Origin: Vibrio orientalis CIP 102891 = ATCC 33934
GTDB lineage: Bacteria > Pseudomonadota > Gammaproteobacteria > Enterobacterales > Vibrionaceae
Direction: 5' to 3'
DNA: 64,000 nt
Assembly (NCBI RefSeq): GCF_000176235.1
Contig: NZ_ACZV01000004.1
Coordinates: 868,001-932,000, forward strand
The translations under genes and the position numbers were made by a program. Positions 51,716 to 61,489 of the stretch are shown here, piece after piece; the first letter of the stretch is position 1; each line of letters opens with the position of its first letter. The notes under the pieces are model-generated. The model saw only the letters and a program-made list of their open reading frames with translations. It ran no database searches and was not told the origin of the DNA.

Positions 51716-52348
51716 GTGCAAAATCATACACAGCGTACATTAGGTTTTGTTGTCTTTTCTTTATTAGTGGCAACTTCAGCGTATGCAGATGGTACAGATA
51801 TTAATTACTCCAGTGATATGGCGAGTGAGTTTGGTGAGTTTTATGGCGACTCGGCAATATACTCTGAGCTGTATGACAAGTCTGTCCCATATAGCAACTA
51901 TGCAGAAGTCGTGCTCGAAAACGTCTTTGACTCAGAGGTTTATATCTCTCAGACAAGTGCAGGTTTAGGGGCTAATAAAGCCAAAGTTGTACAAAGAAAT
52001 GTGACTGGCAATACTGCAGTCGTTTCTCAATCAGGTTCAGAGAACCTAGCTGTGATTGAACAATCTGATGGACAAGATAATTACGCAGAAATTATCCAAG
52101 CGGGTTACAACCACAATAGCTACATCAGCCAAAGTGGTAGTCATAACATCGCTTATTTGAGACAGTGCCAAGGTTTCGATTGCTCATATTCGGATTACGG
52201 AAGTGATATCAGTATCGTGCAAGAAAATAACCATAATTTGGCCATTGTTGTTGATAAAGGCAACTCTAGCTACGGCATTGAACAAGACGGTGGAGATTCC
52301 ATCGTCATATTTAGCAATATGAATCGAGGTATTTACGTTAGGCAGTAA
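51716..52348 (+). CDS. csgB: Curli nucleator CsgB
   Basis: A 210-residue secreted amyloid nucleator. It starts at GTG 51716 after GGAGGTTAAG. Signal peptide, then a Tyr/Glu-rich N-terminal segment of about 70 residues not typical of E. coli CsgB (151 aa). Curlin repeats follow (VSQSGSENLAVIEQSDGQDN, IIQAGYNHNSYISQSGSHN), with Gln and Asn ladders. Two Cys (RQCQGFDC) are unusual. It ends in a basic YVRQ. Followed by csgA after 51 bases. Confidence 0.9.
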   Translation: MQNHTQRTLGFVVFSLLVATSAYADGTDINYSSDMASEFGEFYGDSAIYSELYDKSVPYSNYAEVVLENVFDSEVYISQTSAGLGANKAKVVQRNVTGNTAVVSQSGSENLAVIEQSDGQDNYAEIIQAGYNHNSYISQSGSHNIAYLRQCQGFDCSYSDYGSDISIVQENNHNLAIVVDKGNSSYGIEQDGGDSIVIFSNMNRGIYVRQ

Positions 52349-52399
52349 TGGACGTAAAGGATAAAACACAAATAAACGGACAATATAAAGGATCTATTC

Positions 52400-53350
52400 A
52401 TGAAAAAGTTAGCAATCGCAATCTCAGCTATTCTAGCGACAGGTACAGTTTACGCAGGTAATGAAGCAACGACTGAATTACAGTATGCATACGGTGATGA
52501 CGTACAAATTACTCAGAACACCTCTCATGCAAACCCTGCTCTTGGTAATGATGCTTTCGTCTACATGACCAATACCTACAAAAACGACACAGTTATCCTG
52601 CAAACTGGTAATGAAAACACAGCAACAGTTAGTGCAACTTATGCTTCCCGCTCTGATTTTGACATTACGCAAACTGGCAACCAAAACACGGCAACCATTA
52701 CAACTGAAACTGCAATCAACTACCGCAATGACTTAGATATTGTGCAACAAGGTGAAAACAATACCTCTACAGTCTATGTCAGTGATGGTGATTTCAACGA
52801 TGCGGATATCAATGTTCGTGGTAATGGTAACGTCACCGTCGCTCAGTTTAATGGTGAAGGTGCGGACAGCAACCACATCAAAACGAAGATCGTCAATGGT
52901 AATAGCAACAAAGTTACTAGTGTAGTTAACGACGGCCATGCTAACGATGTGCATGTCACTGTTAGAAACAGCAACGAAAACACTGTTAATACGACTCAAA
53001 ACGGCGACCACAGTGATGCATATGTGAGCGTTCGTGGTGGTTCAGATCTTAATAATATTGATGTAACTCAGAATGATGGTAACTATGCTGATGTTAACGT
53101 TTACTGGGGCAGTGATAACAATGACATCGATATCAGTCAGCACAATAGCAACGATGCATATGTCGACGTTGGTATGCACAGTGACCTGAACGAAATCTCA
53201 ATCGATCAAACTTCTAGTGGTTCTGATGCAACAGTTAACCTAGCGTATTCAAGCAACAACGATATCTCTGTATGGCAAAATGCCAACGATTCAGCGACAG
53301 TTACTGCATCCTACTCAAACCACAACACTGTTAACATCGTTCAAAACTAA
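52400..53350 (+). CDS. csgA: Curli major subunit CsgA (enlarged)
   Basis: A 316-residue secreted amyloid subunit, about twice E. coli CsgA. After the signal peptide (MKKLAIAISAILATGTVYA), some twelve repeats of about 22-24 residues can be counted. The first three keep the curlin pattern (VILQTGNENTATVS, DITQTGNQNTATIT, DIVQQGENNTSTVY). Later ones are Asp/Asn/Ser-rich with few Gln (DVNVYWGSDNNDIDISQ). Glycines are replaced and acidic residues are abundant, so the mature chain is very acidic. It probably forms a beta-solenoid fibre, perhaps Ca2+-responsive; that last point is inference. Confidence 0.88.
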   Translation: MKKLAIAISAILATGTVYAGNEATTELQYAYGDDVQITQNTSHANPALGNDAFVYMTNTYKNDTVILQTGNENTATVSATYASRSDFDITQTGNQNTATITTETAINYRNDLDIVQQGENNTSTVYVSDGDFNDADINVRGNGNVTVAQFNGEGADSNHIKTKIVNGNSNKVTSVVNDGHANDVHVTVRNSNENTVNTTQNGDHSDAYVSVRGGSDLNNIDVTQNDGNYADVNVYWGSDNNDIDISQHNSNDAYVDVGMHSDLNEISIDQTSSGSDATVNLAYSSNNDISVWQNANDSATVTASYSNHNTVNIVQN

Positions 53351-53355
53351 CCTAA

Positions 53356-53718
53356 ATGAACGTCTTAACCAAATCAAAAGCGATACCATATGGTATCGCT
53401 TTATTGGTTTTATCTCTTGGCTCTTTTAGCGTGGAGTGTACGGAAATGCACAAGCTATCTGGATATGCTCAATTGGCGTGTGAAGAACATTTGGGCTCGA
53501 TTCAGCTCGTCATTACCGCCAACCAAAATACGCCCACCGGTAGCAAAATTAAAATCACCGGTTCCAGCTCGTTAAGTGCGTCACTCACGCCAAATTCACG
53601 CATAGGCCTATCTCTTTCCAACTCCGATTTTCCTATCGAACTCGCATTGATCAATTCAGAACGCTCGACGCTGTTTACCATAGACAAGCAATGTAAACTC
53701 ACAAAAAAACCAAACTAA
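53356..53718 (+). CDS. Small exported protein at the csgC position
   Basis: A 120-residue protein with a signal-type N terminus (IPYGIALLVLSLGSFSVEC) and a beta-rich domain of about 85 residues. It begins five bases after csgA, where CsgC (a periplasmic curli inhibitor) would be. Three cysteines (in VECTEM, QLACEE and KQCKLT) remain in the mature form. It lacks the CxC motif of E. coli CsgC, so homology is uncertain; functional equivalence (CsgC or CsgH-like amyloid inhibitor) is inference. Confidence 0.6.
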   Translation: MNVLTKSKAIPYGIALLVLSLGSFSVECTEMHKLSGYAQLACEEHLGSIQLVITANQNTPTGSKIKITGSSSLSASLTPNSRIGLSLSNSDFPIELALINSERSTLFTIDKQCKLTKKPN

Positions 53719-53734
53719 TCCCTTCACTTCAAAC

Positions 53735-53760
53735 AAAAAAGCCCCTCTAAATTGAGGGGC
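53735..53760 (-). terminator. Terminator of the pst operon
   Basis: A 7-bp GC-rich stem GCCCCTC / GAGGGGC with a TAAATT loop; on the minus strand it is followed by TTTTTTG. Confidence 0.85.
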
Positions 53761-53805
53761 AAAGTACCATCGCTTATAGTTATTATTTGTTATACCAAAA
53801 CCTGA

Positions 53806-54555
53806 TTAACCAAAGTCACCGTTTACGTAACCGCGTGTACGATCGTCTTGTGGTTCACTAAAGATAACTTGCGTATCGTTATGCTCCACCAGCTCTCCCA
53901 TTAGGAAGAAAGCCGTACGGTCTGAAATACGACGCGCTTGCTGCATTGAGTGCGTCACGATCACTATGGTGTAGTTCTTTTTAAGCTCTTCCATCAACTC
54001 TTCAATCTTATGAGTCGCAATCGGATCGAGTGCCGAAGTCGGCTCATCCATCAAAATAACGTCCGGCTCCATCGCAATCGTACGTGCGATACACAAACGC
54101 TGCTGCTGACCACCAGATAGGCCAAATGCATGCGACTTTAGGCGTTCTTTCACTTCATCCCATAGCGCTGCGCTACGTAGAGATCGCTCAACTACCTGAT
54201 CAATATGCTTTTTGTCTTTGATGCCTTGTGCTCGTAACCCGTAAGCGACATTTTCGTAAATGCTCATTGGGAACGGGTTAGGCTTTTGGAACACCATGCC
54301 GACTTTAATACGCAGGTCAGCCACATCAATGTTGCCGTAGATATCATCACCATCCATCTCTAAGCGGCCAGTGATCTTTACTCCTTCAATCAGATCGTTC
54401 ATGCGGTTAAGACAACGAAGTAGCGTTGACTTACCACAGCCTGATGGGCCAATTAACGCCGTCACTTGACGCTCTGGTACTGGAAGGTTAATCGATTTCA
54501 GCGCTTGGTTTTCGCCGTAAAATAGATCTAGGTTTTCAATATTAAACTTGTTCAT
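53806..54555 (-). CDS. pstB: Phosphate ABC transporter ATPase PstB
   Basis: A 249-residue ATPase of the high-affinity phosphate importer. Walker [10 protein letters not shown] (36-44), [18 protein letters not shown]-loop, signature [16 protein letters not shown], Walker [14 protein letters not shown], and switch [10 protein letters not shown]. Last gene of pstSCAB here; phoU, which often follows, is not present. Confidence 0.97.
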   Translation of the reverse strand: MNKFNIENLDLFYGENQALKSINLPVPERQVTALIGPSGCGKSTLLRCLNRMNDLIEGVKITGRLEMDGDDIYGNIDVADLRIKVGMVFQKPNPFPMSIYENVAYGLRAQGIKDKKHIDQVVERSLRSAALWDEVKERLKSHAFGLSGGQQQRLCIARTIAMEPDVILMDEPTSALDPIATHKIEELMEELKKNYTIVIVTHSMQQARRISDRTAFFLMGELVEHNDTQVIFSEPQDDRTRGYVNGDFG

Positions 54556-54611
54556 GATGTTATCTCTAAATTCGTCAATTCTGTTGTCAGTCTTTTAATG
54601 CGCAGCAAGCG

Positions 54612-55508
54612 TTAATACGTTGCTGTATTGAAGCGTCGTGCAATCAGTTTGGTCACTGTATTAATCAGTAGCACGACCACGATAAGTACTGTTGCTGTCC
54701 CGTAGGCTTGATTCCACTCTTCAATGGTAAACAGCTCGGTAGTCAATTTATAAAGGTGAACCGTCAGCGTACGGCCAGAATCAAGCAGAGAGTCTGGAAT
54801 ACGAGCAACCATACCTGCAGTCAAAAATACAGGTGCCGACTCACCAATAACGCGACCAATACTTAGAATGACCGAAGTTAAGATACCTGGCATTGCACTT
54901 GGAAGAATCAAACGCCAGATTGTGTAGATTTTTGAAGCGCCAAGGCCGTATGAGCCCTCGCGGTAAGTTTGCGGTACCGCCATCAACGCTTCTTCCGTCG
55001 TACGAATAATCACTGGAAGAATCAGAATACTCAGTGTAAGTGCGCCCGACAGAATCGAGAACCCTAGGCCAAGTATTGCAACGAAGAAGGTCATACCAAA
55101 TAGACCAAAGATGATTGACGGAATACCAGCTAAAGACTCGGTACAGAAGCGAATCACTTTGACTAACTTACTGCCAACCTTGGCATATTCTGTTAAATAG
55201 ATAGCCGTCATGATCCCTAGTGGTGCAGCCACTGCGATAGATGCGATCACCATATAGATAGTCGCCACAATCATAGGGAAGATACCGTGCTCGTCGCCAG
55301 TACGTGTGTAGTTATCCGTGATGAAGTTCCAATCTACGTGTTGCAAACCGTTAGATAGAATGTACCAAATAATCCAGAACAGAAAGCCAACCGTGACAGC
55401 TGCGGCTGCCCAGACAAAAGCAGTGAGAATGTTATCTTTTGTCTGACGTGCTTTTTTAAGCTTCGCTTTATCCATGGTCATAGTATTAGAGTTGTTTGCT
55501 AAAGACAT
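54612..55508 (-). CDS. pstA: Phosphate ABC transporter permease PstA
   Basis: A 298-residue permease with six membrane segments. The cytoplasmic coupling motif EEALMAVPQTYREGSYGLGASK and AGIPSIIFGLFGM are typical. Five bases after pstC, so co-translated. Confidence 0.96.
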   Translation of the reverse strand: MSLANNSNTMTMDKAKLKKARQTKDNILTAFVWAAAAVTVGFLFWIIWYILSNGLQHVDWNFITDNYTRTGDEHGIFPMIVATIYMVIASIAVAAPLGIMTAIYLTEYAKVGSKLVKVIRFCTESLAGIPSIIFGLFGMTFFVAILGLGFSILSGALTLSILILPVIIRTTEEALMAVPQTYREGSYGLGASKIYTIWRLILPSAMPGILTSVILSIGRVIGESAPVFLTAGMVARIPDSLLDSGRTLTVHLYKLTTELFTIEEWNQAYGTATVLIVVVLLINTVTKLIARRFNTATY

Positions 55509-55513
55509 CGTTA

Positions 55514-56443
55514 TTACCTCGCCTTCTCACGGTTTAGGTATAGAAGGACCGCGTTCAGTGACATGATAAACACCAGAAGAACAACACCTGTCGCATATAG
55601 CGCATTGGCATGGACACCACTCGCGTATGACATTTCAATCGCAATGTTAGCAGTAAGAGTACGTGCCGAATCGAGAATACCTTCTGGCATAGCTGGCGCG
55701 TTACCCATCACCATAATGATCGCCATTGTTTCCCCTAGCGCTCGACCGATACCTAAGATAACACCTGTCATGATTCCGCTACGAGCTGCTGGCACTAACA
55801 ACTTGAAGATGGTGAATATCTTCGATGCACCTAACGCAAGTGAGCCTTCTTTGTAAGTACGTGGCACTGCGCGAATCGATGTTTCCGAAACAGTAATAAC
55901 CGTTGGCAGAATCATCACACCTAAGACAATAATACCTGCAAGGATGGTGTTACCTGCTGGCACATTAAAAATGTCTTGAATCAAGGGAACAATGATCACA
56001 AGGCCGAAGAAGCCATAAACCACAGATGGGATACCCGCTAAAAGCTCTACGGCAGGTCGAATAATATCAGCGACGCGCTTTGGCGCGATTTCAGCAATAT
56101 AAATCGCCGTTAAAATACCAACAGGGACGCCAACAACGACTGCTCCTAATGTCGAAACAACTGATGCAACAATCATAGTTGCCACACCATACAGCGCCGG
56201 CGGGAGCCAGTCTTGGCCAAGCACGATGCCAGAAACACCTGCTTCTTGGAATGCTGGGATACTTTCTTTGACAATGAAATAAGCAATAACGGCTAAAGAA
56301 ACAATACCGATAACTGCACTGGTTAGGAACAAGCCGTGGAAGATGCGCTCTCGCCAATCTACGCGTTTCTTGGTGCGTAGGCCTGACTTATTCAATTGAG
56401 TGGCTTCAATATTCATAAGCTTTTCACTATTTGCGATGGTCAT
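55514..56443 (-). CDS. pstC: Phosphate ABC transporter permease PstC
   Basis: A 309-residue permease with six membrane segments and the EAA-loop SIRAVPRTYKEGSLALGASK. LAGIPSVVYGFFGLVIIVP parallels the pstA motif. Separated from pstS by 98 bases containing a hairpin, so it is likely expressed less than the binding protein. Confidence 0.96.
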   Translation of the reverse strand: MTIANSEKLMNIEATQLNKSGLRTKKRVDWRERIFHGLFLTSAVIGIVSLAVIAYFIVKESIPAFQEAGVSGIVLGQDWLPPALYGVATMIVASVVSTLGAVVVGVPVGILTAIYIAEIAPKRVADIIRPAVELLAGIPSVVYGFFGLVIIVPLIQDIFNVPAGNTILAGIIVLGVMILPTVITVSETSIRAVPRTYKEGSLALGASKIFTIFKLLVPAARSGIMTGVILGIGRALGETMAIIMVMGNAPAMPEGILDSARTLTANIAIEMSYASGVHANALYATGVVLLVFIMSLNAVLLYLNREKAR

Positions 56444-56494
56444 TTGGAAATCTCACAGTTCGATTCTGTTATAGATTCGAATTGGATTGAAAAC

Positions 56495-56520
56495 GCTCAG
56501 CCCGAATATGTGGGCTGAGC
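56495..56520 (-). terminator. Intercistronic hairpin between pstS and pstC
   Basis: A perfect 9-bp stem GCTCAGCCC / GGGCTGAGC with an 8-nt loop is followed on the minus strand by GTTTTC. It would act as a partial terminator or 3' stabiliser, giving more pstS than pstCAB mRNA. Confidence 0.7.
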
Positions 56521-56541
56521 AAATAATTGAGGTAACGTAAA

Positions 56542-57363
56542 TTAGTTAACTGAGATGTAACCTTTGTTATCAACAAGAGTCTGAGCTGTATCAGACACCA
56601 TCCAGTCTAGGAATTTCTGCGTTTCAGCAGAAGGTTTACCTTCTTTGTATAGCACTAGGAATGGACGTGCTACTTTGTAAGAGCCGTTCTTCACATTGTC
56701 TACAGAAGCATCTGTGCCATCGATAGCGACAGCGTTTACTGAACTATCAACCGTGCCTAGAGAGATATAACCGATAGCATATGGGTTTGAAGCAACCATA
56801 GTCTTCAGAGCACCGTTACCATTTGCCACTTGCGCACGTTGAGAGATAGCAGAAACTTTCTTACCAGAGATCTTCTTCTTCAGCTTCATGATGTCTTCGA
56901 AAGCACCACGAGTACCAGAAGCAGTATCACGAGTGATTGCTACGATAGGCTTATCTGCGCCACCAACATCTTTCCAGTTAGTGATATCACCTTTGTAGAT
57001 AGCCGTTACTTGCTCTGCTGTTAGACCGTTTAGGTCATTCTTAGGGTTAACAACAACTGCGATACCGTCTAGAGCGACTGTTAGCTCTTTTAGAGCTGGT
57101 TCTTTTTCAGAGTCCTTTAGGTTACGCGAAGACATACCTAAGTCAGCACTGCCGTTTTTCGCTGCTTTTACGCCAGCAGATGAACCAGGGCCTTGAACTT
57201 CAATGAATACGTTCGAGTTTGTCTTCATGTATGTTTCAGAGAAAACTTCCATCAGTGGAGTTACGCTGCTAGAACCCACAGCAGAGATAGTTTCTTTAGC
57301 AGAAGCTGGAGTCACTGCCATAGCGCCTAGTAGTGCGATTGCACCGATTACTGTCTTTTTCAT
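56542..57363 (-). CDS. pstS: Periplasmic phosphate-binding protein PstS
   Basis: A 273-residue protein with signal peptide (KTVIGAIALLGAMAVTPASA). The phosphate-binding loops are AVGSSSVTPLMEVFSE, GPGSSAGVKAAKNGSADLGMSSR and TRDTASGTRGAFED. ATG 57363 with AAGGA upstream is used, although the frame opens one codon earlier with GTG. It heads pstSCAB, and a PhoB-like half-site lies upstream. Confidence 0.97.
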   Translation of the reverse strand: MKKTVIGAIALLGAMAVTPASAKETISAVGSSSVTPLMEVFSETYMKTNSNVFIEVQGPGSSAGVKAAKNGSADLGMSSRNLKDSEKEPALKELTVALDGIAVVVNPKNDLNGLTAEQVTAIYKGDITNWKDVGGADKPIVAITRDTASGTRGAFEDIMKLKKKISGKKVSAISQRAQVANGNGALKTMVASNPYAIGYISLGTVDSSVNAVAIDGTDASVDNVKNGSYKVARPFLVLYKEGKPSAETQKFLDWMVSDTAQTLVDNKGYISVN

Positions 57364-57730
57364 CACAATTTCCTTAAGTGGCTTTATTGCCGTTGTGTTT
57401 CACTTGAACGGTGCTCACTTTAGAATTCCAATATGACAGTTGTGTTTCAGTTAATTGAAGCCTCTGTGACAAACACATTTTTCCATTGAGATACAAACCC
57501 TGACCATGGTGGACAGATAACACACACATTGAACAATAAACAAACACTCACACCACTATCTGCAGCACGAAAATAACCCCATGAATATAAAGGGAAAAAC
57601 TGTTGCATAGCGTCCCTTCAAACTTTCGCAACCTCACTTTATTTCCTCGTTGAATTATCTATTAAAGAAATTAGAATCATTCGCCATAAAAATAATTACA
57701 AATGACTTAATTAATCATAGAGGACTTTTA
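57364..57730. promoter_or_regulatory. Divergent region between pstS and the chemoreceptor gene
   Basis: No gene seen in 367 bases. It contains the candidate Pho half-site (57422-57439) and an AT-rich stretch before the MCP gene. No second Pho box or MCP promoter is clear. Confidence 0.4.
57422..57439 (-). promoter_or_regulatory. Candidate Pho box of pstS
   Basis: On the minus strand CTGTCATATTGGAATTCT: the first 7-bp direct-repeat unit is a perfect CTGTCAT, the second is poor. Position (about 60-76 bases before the ATG) is reasonable for PhoB control. Confidence 0.4.
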
Positions 57731-59374
57731 ATGCGCCAGTTATTAAGCGGCTTTTCCATTAAATTACAGGTTGTAGTTCCTGTACTATTTACTTTGATAC
57801 TCCTTATCGTTGGTATCAGCTACAGCACAACAAGCTTGAAGAACACATTTCAGCAGGTAACGGGCTCCACCCAAGAGGTCATTAACCACAAAGACCAACT
57901 GACTAAAATTATCGATAACACCTACGGGATGCGTATTAAGGCTATCTATAGCCTATTTCGTGCCGATGATGTTGCTCAGTTGCAATCAACACTTCGCGAA
58001 AAACAAAATGAAAATAGACGCTTATTGGACTCATTAAGCCAAGTTCCAGGTCTTAAAAGCGAGATCAATCAAATGGAATTAGCCATCGAAAACTACGTTA
58101 GCTACTCTATCGATACGATGATTCCCCTGCTAAAAAGCAAACACAGCCAATCCAATGTTTCTAGCGAGTTCCAGCGTCAGTATCAACAAGCTTCTGCCTT
58201 ATACCGAGATAAGGGCAAAGATATGATCGAGGGAATTGAAGCGCTATCGAGCAAACTGAATACTATTGCGATTGACGGCGTTGAGAGAAACAGTGAAATT
58301 CACTCATCAGTGATGACCAAGTCAATTATTGGTCTATCACTCGTACTATTATTTGCATTTGTAATCAGTTGGATTCTTGCGGGTATTATTGTCACCCCGA
58401 TTAAAAAGCTACAGCTAGCGATGCAAAGTCTGGCTCAAGGTAACTTAAAAGTCCGGGTAGAAGAACAAGGCAACAATGAAATTACTGCCCTATCACGTGA
58501 TTTCAACGCAACGACTGTGCAGCTCAAAGAAACCGTCGATTCTTTAGTCCGTATTAGTGTTGATGTTGCGTCAGCCTCGACTGAGCTAGCAGCCGTCATG
58601 ACGCAGTCTAGTGCAAACTCTGATCAAGAGAAAAATGAAGTAGAGCAAGTGGCTTCTGCTATCAATCAAATGGAAAGCACTGCCTCGGAAGTGACGCAAA
58701 ACGCCAACCTAGCTGATGCAGCATCAACTCATGTCGATAAACTCGCGCGTGAAAGCCTAGCGATTTTCGAGCAAAACACTCAGACCAGCGCCAAGATGGC
58801 CGATCAGTTGGCGGAAGCTGCCAACGTGGTGAACAGTTTGCAAGACCAATCTGAACAGATAGGGAAAGTGATTGAGGTAATTGAAAGTATCTCTGAACAA
58901 ACAAACTTGTTAGCACTTAATGCGGCAATTGAAGCGGCGCGAGCTGGTGAAAGCGGTCGCGGTTTCGCCGTTGTTGCCGATGAAGTCCGTATGCTTGCCG
59001 CACGAACTCAAGAATCAACCAAAGAGATTCAAACCATTATCGAAGAACTACAACGTCAGTCTGGTAGTGCAAACAACAGCATGACGACTAGTTTAGAGAT
59101 GTTAGAGCAAAATCAAACACAAGCGGAACAAGTAAGTACGTCACTAAACAATATTAGTCGCTCGATTTCAGAGCTAACGTCGCTAAACGCTCAAGTCGCT
59201 GTCGCGTCAGAAGAACAAGGCCAGGTCACATCTGACATTAACAAAAACCTTGGTAACATCTATGAATTGGTCAGCCAAAACGTCACGGGAATTACCCAAT
59301 CAGCCGCAGCAAGCCAAGAGCTGTCTAGCCTCGCAGAGAACCAGAAACAACAGTTAGGCTTCTTCAAAGTCTAA
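57731..59374 (+). CDS. Methyl-accepting chemotaxis protein
   Basis: A 547-residue chemoreceptor. TM1 about 13-33, a helical periplasmic ligand domain (about 35-195), TM2 about 200-221, HAMP (about 222-275), and a cytoplasmic signalling domain with the hairpin tip [20 protein letters not shown] and [18 protein letters not shown] 57731 follows GAGGA; the frame opens 27 codons earlier without a good site. Its neighbour is the phosphate operon, as in V. cholerae chromosome II, but a phosphate-sensing role is not shown. Confidence 0.94.
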   Translation: MRQLLSGFSIKLQVVVPVLFTLILLIVGISYSTTSLKNTFQQVTGSTQEVINHKDQLTKIIDNTYGMRIKAIYSLFRADDVAQLQSTLREKQNENRRLLDSLSQVPGLKSEINQMELAIENYVSYSIDTMIPLLKSKHSQSNVSSEFQRQYQQASALYRDKGKDMIEGIEALSSKLNTIAIDGVERNSEIHSSVMTKSIIGLSLVLLFAFVISWILAGIIVTPIKKLQLAMQSLAQGNLKVRVEEQGNNEITALSRDFNATTVQLKETVDSLVRISVDVASASTELAAVMTQSSANSDQEKNEVEQVASAINQMESTASEVTQNANLADAASTHVDKLARESLAIFEQNTQTSAKMADQLAEAANVVNSLQDQSEQIGKVIEVIESISEQTNLLALNAAIEAARAGESGRGFAVVADEVRMLAARTQESTKEIQTIIEELQRQSGSANNSMTTSLEMLEQNQTQAEQVSTSLNNISRSISELTSLNAQVAVASEEQGQVTSDINKNLGNIYELVSQNVTGITQSAAASQELSSLAENQKQQLGFFKV

Positions 59375-59393
59375 TCATATCTCTAAGCAAATA

Positions 59394-59423
59394 AAAAAGG
59401 GTTGCCAATTGGCAACCCTTTTT
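59394..59423. terminator. Bidirectional terminator, MCP / DEAD-box helicase
   Basis: A perfect 13-bp stem AAAAAGGGTTGCC / GGCAACCCTTTTT with an AATT loop. Confidence 0.95.
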
Positions 59424-59439
59424 AAATGCTACGTTTAGA

Positions 59440-60783
59440 TTACTCGTCGTCAACCTTAGGCGCGACTTTCTTTTTAGGGATGAATACTGAATCCCCCACC
59501 GCAACGTTCTGGTGGAAACTCTTGTCACGTTTAACAGGTTTCTTCGCCGATTTTTTCGCCTGAGGCTTAGCTTTGTCTGCAGCTTTGCCTTTATTACGAA
59601 AATCAGGTTTACGCGGACGCAGTCCTTTGAACTTACCAATTAAACCTTCTAGTTCAGAGAAAGAGAGATCTTGCTGCAAGTATGCTTCAACACGTTTAAA
59701 GCTGTCCCAGTCTTTAGGGCCAACCAATGACACAGCATCACCTTTGTTGCCAGCGCGACCAGTACGGCCGACACGGTGCACGTATTCTTCGGTATGCTTA
59801 GGCATATCAAAATTAACCACGTGGGTTACATTTGCAATATCAAGACCACGCGACGCGACATCGGTCGTAACAAGAATTTTGAACACTGCACGTTCAAATT
59901 GACTCATGATGGTATTACGCTGAGTTTGATTCAGGCTTCCGCTCAATGCGACCGCTTTTAGCTTCTTCTCGTTTAGCTTCTGCGTTAGACGTTCAGTATC
60001 GATGCGAGTCGCGGTAAAGATAATCAACTGCTTGTACTGAGCTTCTTCTAAAATACGCTCTAAAATCGCTTCTTTATGATCAAGGTGATCACATAAGTAG
60101 AATTTCTGCGTGATATCTTTATGTTCTTCACTTGCAGCACCAACCGCAATACGTTTAGGTGCGTCCAGCATTTCAAAAGCAATATCATTGACTTCAGCAT
60201 GGTCTAGTGTCGCAGAGAACATCAGAGTCTGGCGGCGACGGTGTTTCGCAGCATTGTGAATACGGCGAAGCTCTGGAGCAAAACCTAGATCCAACATACG
60301 GTCAGCTTCGTCAAGAACTAACGTCTCTAGACCATCTAAGAATAGAGAGCGGTGTTCCAAGTGGTCAGCTAAACGTCCAGGAGTCGCGACAATAAACTTT
60401 GGGTATTTACGCAAAGCTTTAACTTGGTCATTAAAGTTTTCACCGCCAACGATCAACGTAGCATCGTAAGACAAACCACCTAGCATTGAACGCAGTTCAC
60501 CATACACCTGCTTTGCTAATTCACGCGTTGGCGCAAGAACTAAAGCTCTTGGATCTTTTGCGGAGAACGCTTTATTTTTTAGAGACTTGTGAAGCATAGG
60601 AAGAACAAAGGCTAACGTTTTGCCAGAACCCGTCTTTGAAGAAGCCAACAGATCTTTGCCAGCAATCGCGACTGGAATCGCTTTTTGCTGGATTTCTGTC
60701 GCTTTCTTAAAGTCAAAATGCTTCAAGTTCTTTAATAAGCGATTGTCTAAACCTAAATCTTTAAAATACAAAGTATTCTCCAT
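59440..60783 (-). CDS. DEAD-box ATP-dependent RNA helicase
   Basis: A 447-residue helicase with the full motif set: Q motif (FKDLGLDNRLLKNL...ATEIQQKAIP), motif I SSKTGSGKT (48-56), Ib TPGRLADHLE, motif II LDEADRMLDLGF, III FSATLD, IV IIFTATR, V TTDVASRGLDI and VI HRVGRTGRAG. A basic Lys/Ala/Pro-rich tail of about 70 residues (PQAKKSAKKPVKRDK) probably binds RNA. Resembles RhlE/SrmB-type proteins; the exact orthologue is not decided. Likely role in ribosome assembly or mRNA decay. Confidence 0.94.
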   Translation of the reverse strand: MENTLYFKDLGLDNRLLKNLKHFDFKKATEIQQKAIPVAIAGKDLLASSKTGSGKTLAFVLPMLHKSLKNKAFSAKDPRALVLAPTRELAKQVYGELRSMLGGLSYDATLIVGGENFNDQVKALRKYPKFIVATPGRLADHLEHRSLFLDGLETLVLDEADRMLDLGFAPELRRIHNAAKHRRRQTLMFSATLDHAEVNDIAFEMLDAPKRIAVGAASEEHKDITQKFYLCDHLDHKEAILERILEEAQYKQLIIFTATRIDTERLTQKLNEKKLKAVALSGSLNQTQRNTIMSQFERAVFKILVTTDVASRGLDIANVTHVVNFDMPKHTEEYVHRVGRTGRAGNKGDAVSLVGPKDWDSFKRVEAYLQQDLSFSELEGLIGKFKGLRPRKPDFRNKGKAADKAKPQAKKSAKKPVKRDKSFHQNVAVGDSVFIPKKKVAPKVDDE

Positions 60784-61125
60784 TCAATGGCTGAGTGCTG
60801 TCAGTGGCTGCTTTTCAGCTGTCTGCAACACAATAAATTCAAAAACAGGCTATGATAACTGGATTCGTAATCAGAGGATAGAGATCACAGAAAATATTCT
60901 CTACAGGTGTAAAAACCAAAAGCCAAGCTGGTTAATGCATGTGCATTCATTGCTCTCACCAATGAGACTTTGATCAACTTATTTGATAATTACCTAAAAA
61001 CTTGGGTTTTTTTGACTTTTCCCTGCTTTTGGTACGACACGATTGGAGCTACACTATTCAGCGTCACTATACGATATAAAACGTATAGGGCCTTTTATTG
61101 ATACTATACATGCAAGGAGTTCTTT
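60784..61125. promoter_or_regulatory. Divergent gap between helicase and lpp
   Basis: No gene is visible in 342 bases. The right end holds the ATACGATATAAAACGTAT inverted repeat (61070-61087) just upstream of lpp, and a TTGACT hexamer at 61012 with no convincing -10. The promoter of the abundant lpp mRNA must lie here. Confidence 0.4.
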
Positions 61126-61374
61126 ATGAACAAAATGTTGATCGCAGCAGCTGCATCTTCTGTTCTTCTACTAGCAGGTTGTGCGTCTGGTCCAGACGAA
61201 GCTACAACAGCACAACTGGATGAGCTAAACAACCAAGTAAGCCAGCTAAGCCAAAACGTAGAAGCTCTACAAGCTGAAGTAAGCAAGTCTGGTGATGCGG
61301 CAATGGCTGCTCAAGAAGAAGCTGCACGTGCAAACGAGCGTATTGACAACATTGCTCAGTCTTACACTAAGTAA
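61126..61374 (+). CDS. lpp: Major outer-membrane (Braun-type) lipoprotein Lpp
   Basis: An 82-residue precursor. Lipobox LLAGC gives lipidated Cys19. The mature part is a heptad-repeat coiled coil (LDELNNQVSQLSQNVEALQAEV...) that forms a trimer, and the C-terminal Lys82 (SYTK) can be linked to peptidoglycan. Ribosome site AAGGAG. Strong terminator at 61442. The Ala-rich start and length fit Vibrio Lpp. Confidence 0.95.
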   Translation: MNKMLIAAAASSVLLLAGCASGPDEATTAQLDELNNQVSQLSQNVEALQAEVSKSGDAAMAAQEEAARANERIDNIAQSYTK

Positions 61375-61441
61375 GTCAAAGTTTTGATGTTAGTCGTTAG
61401 TTATCAATAACTTAACTGACGGCAATAAGCCAAATGGCGAT

Positions 61442-61474
61442 AAAGTGGCGACACATTTTTGTGTCGCCACTTTT
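61442..61474 (+). terminator. Terminator of lpp
   Basis: A perfect 13-bp stem AAAGTGGCGACAC / GTGTCGCCACTTT with an ATTTTT loop is followed by TG and TTT. Confidence 0.93.
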
Positions 61475-61489
61475 GTTTCAATGCCGCTG

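Noticed and set aside
52400..53350. Regular repeats that might suggest a CRISPR array
   Set aside because: The repeats are in protein-coding phase (curlin repeats of 22-24 residues), the DNA is not identical between units, and there are no spacers or cas genes.
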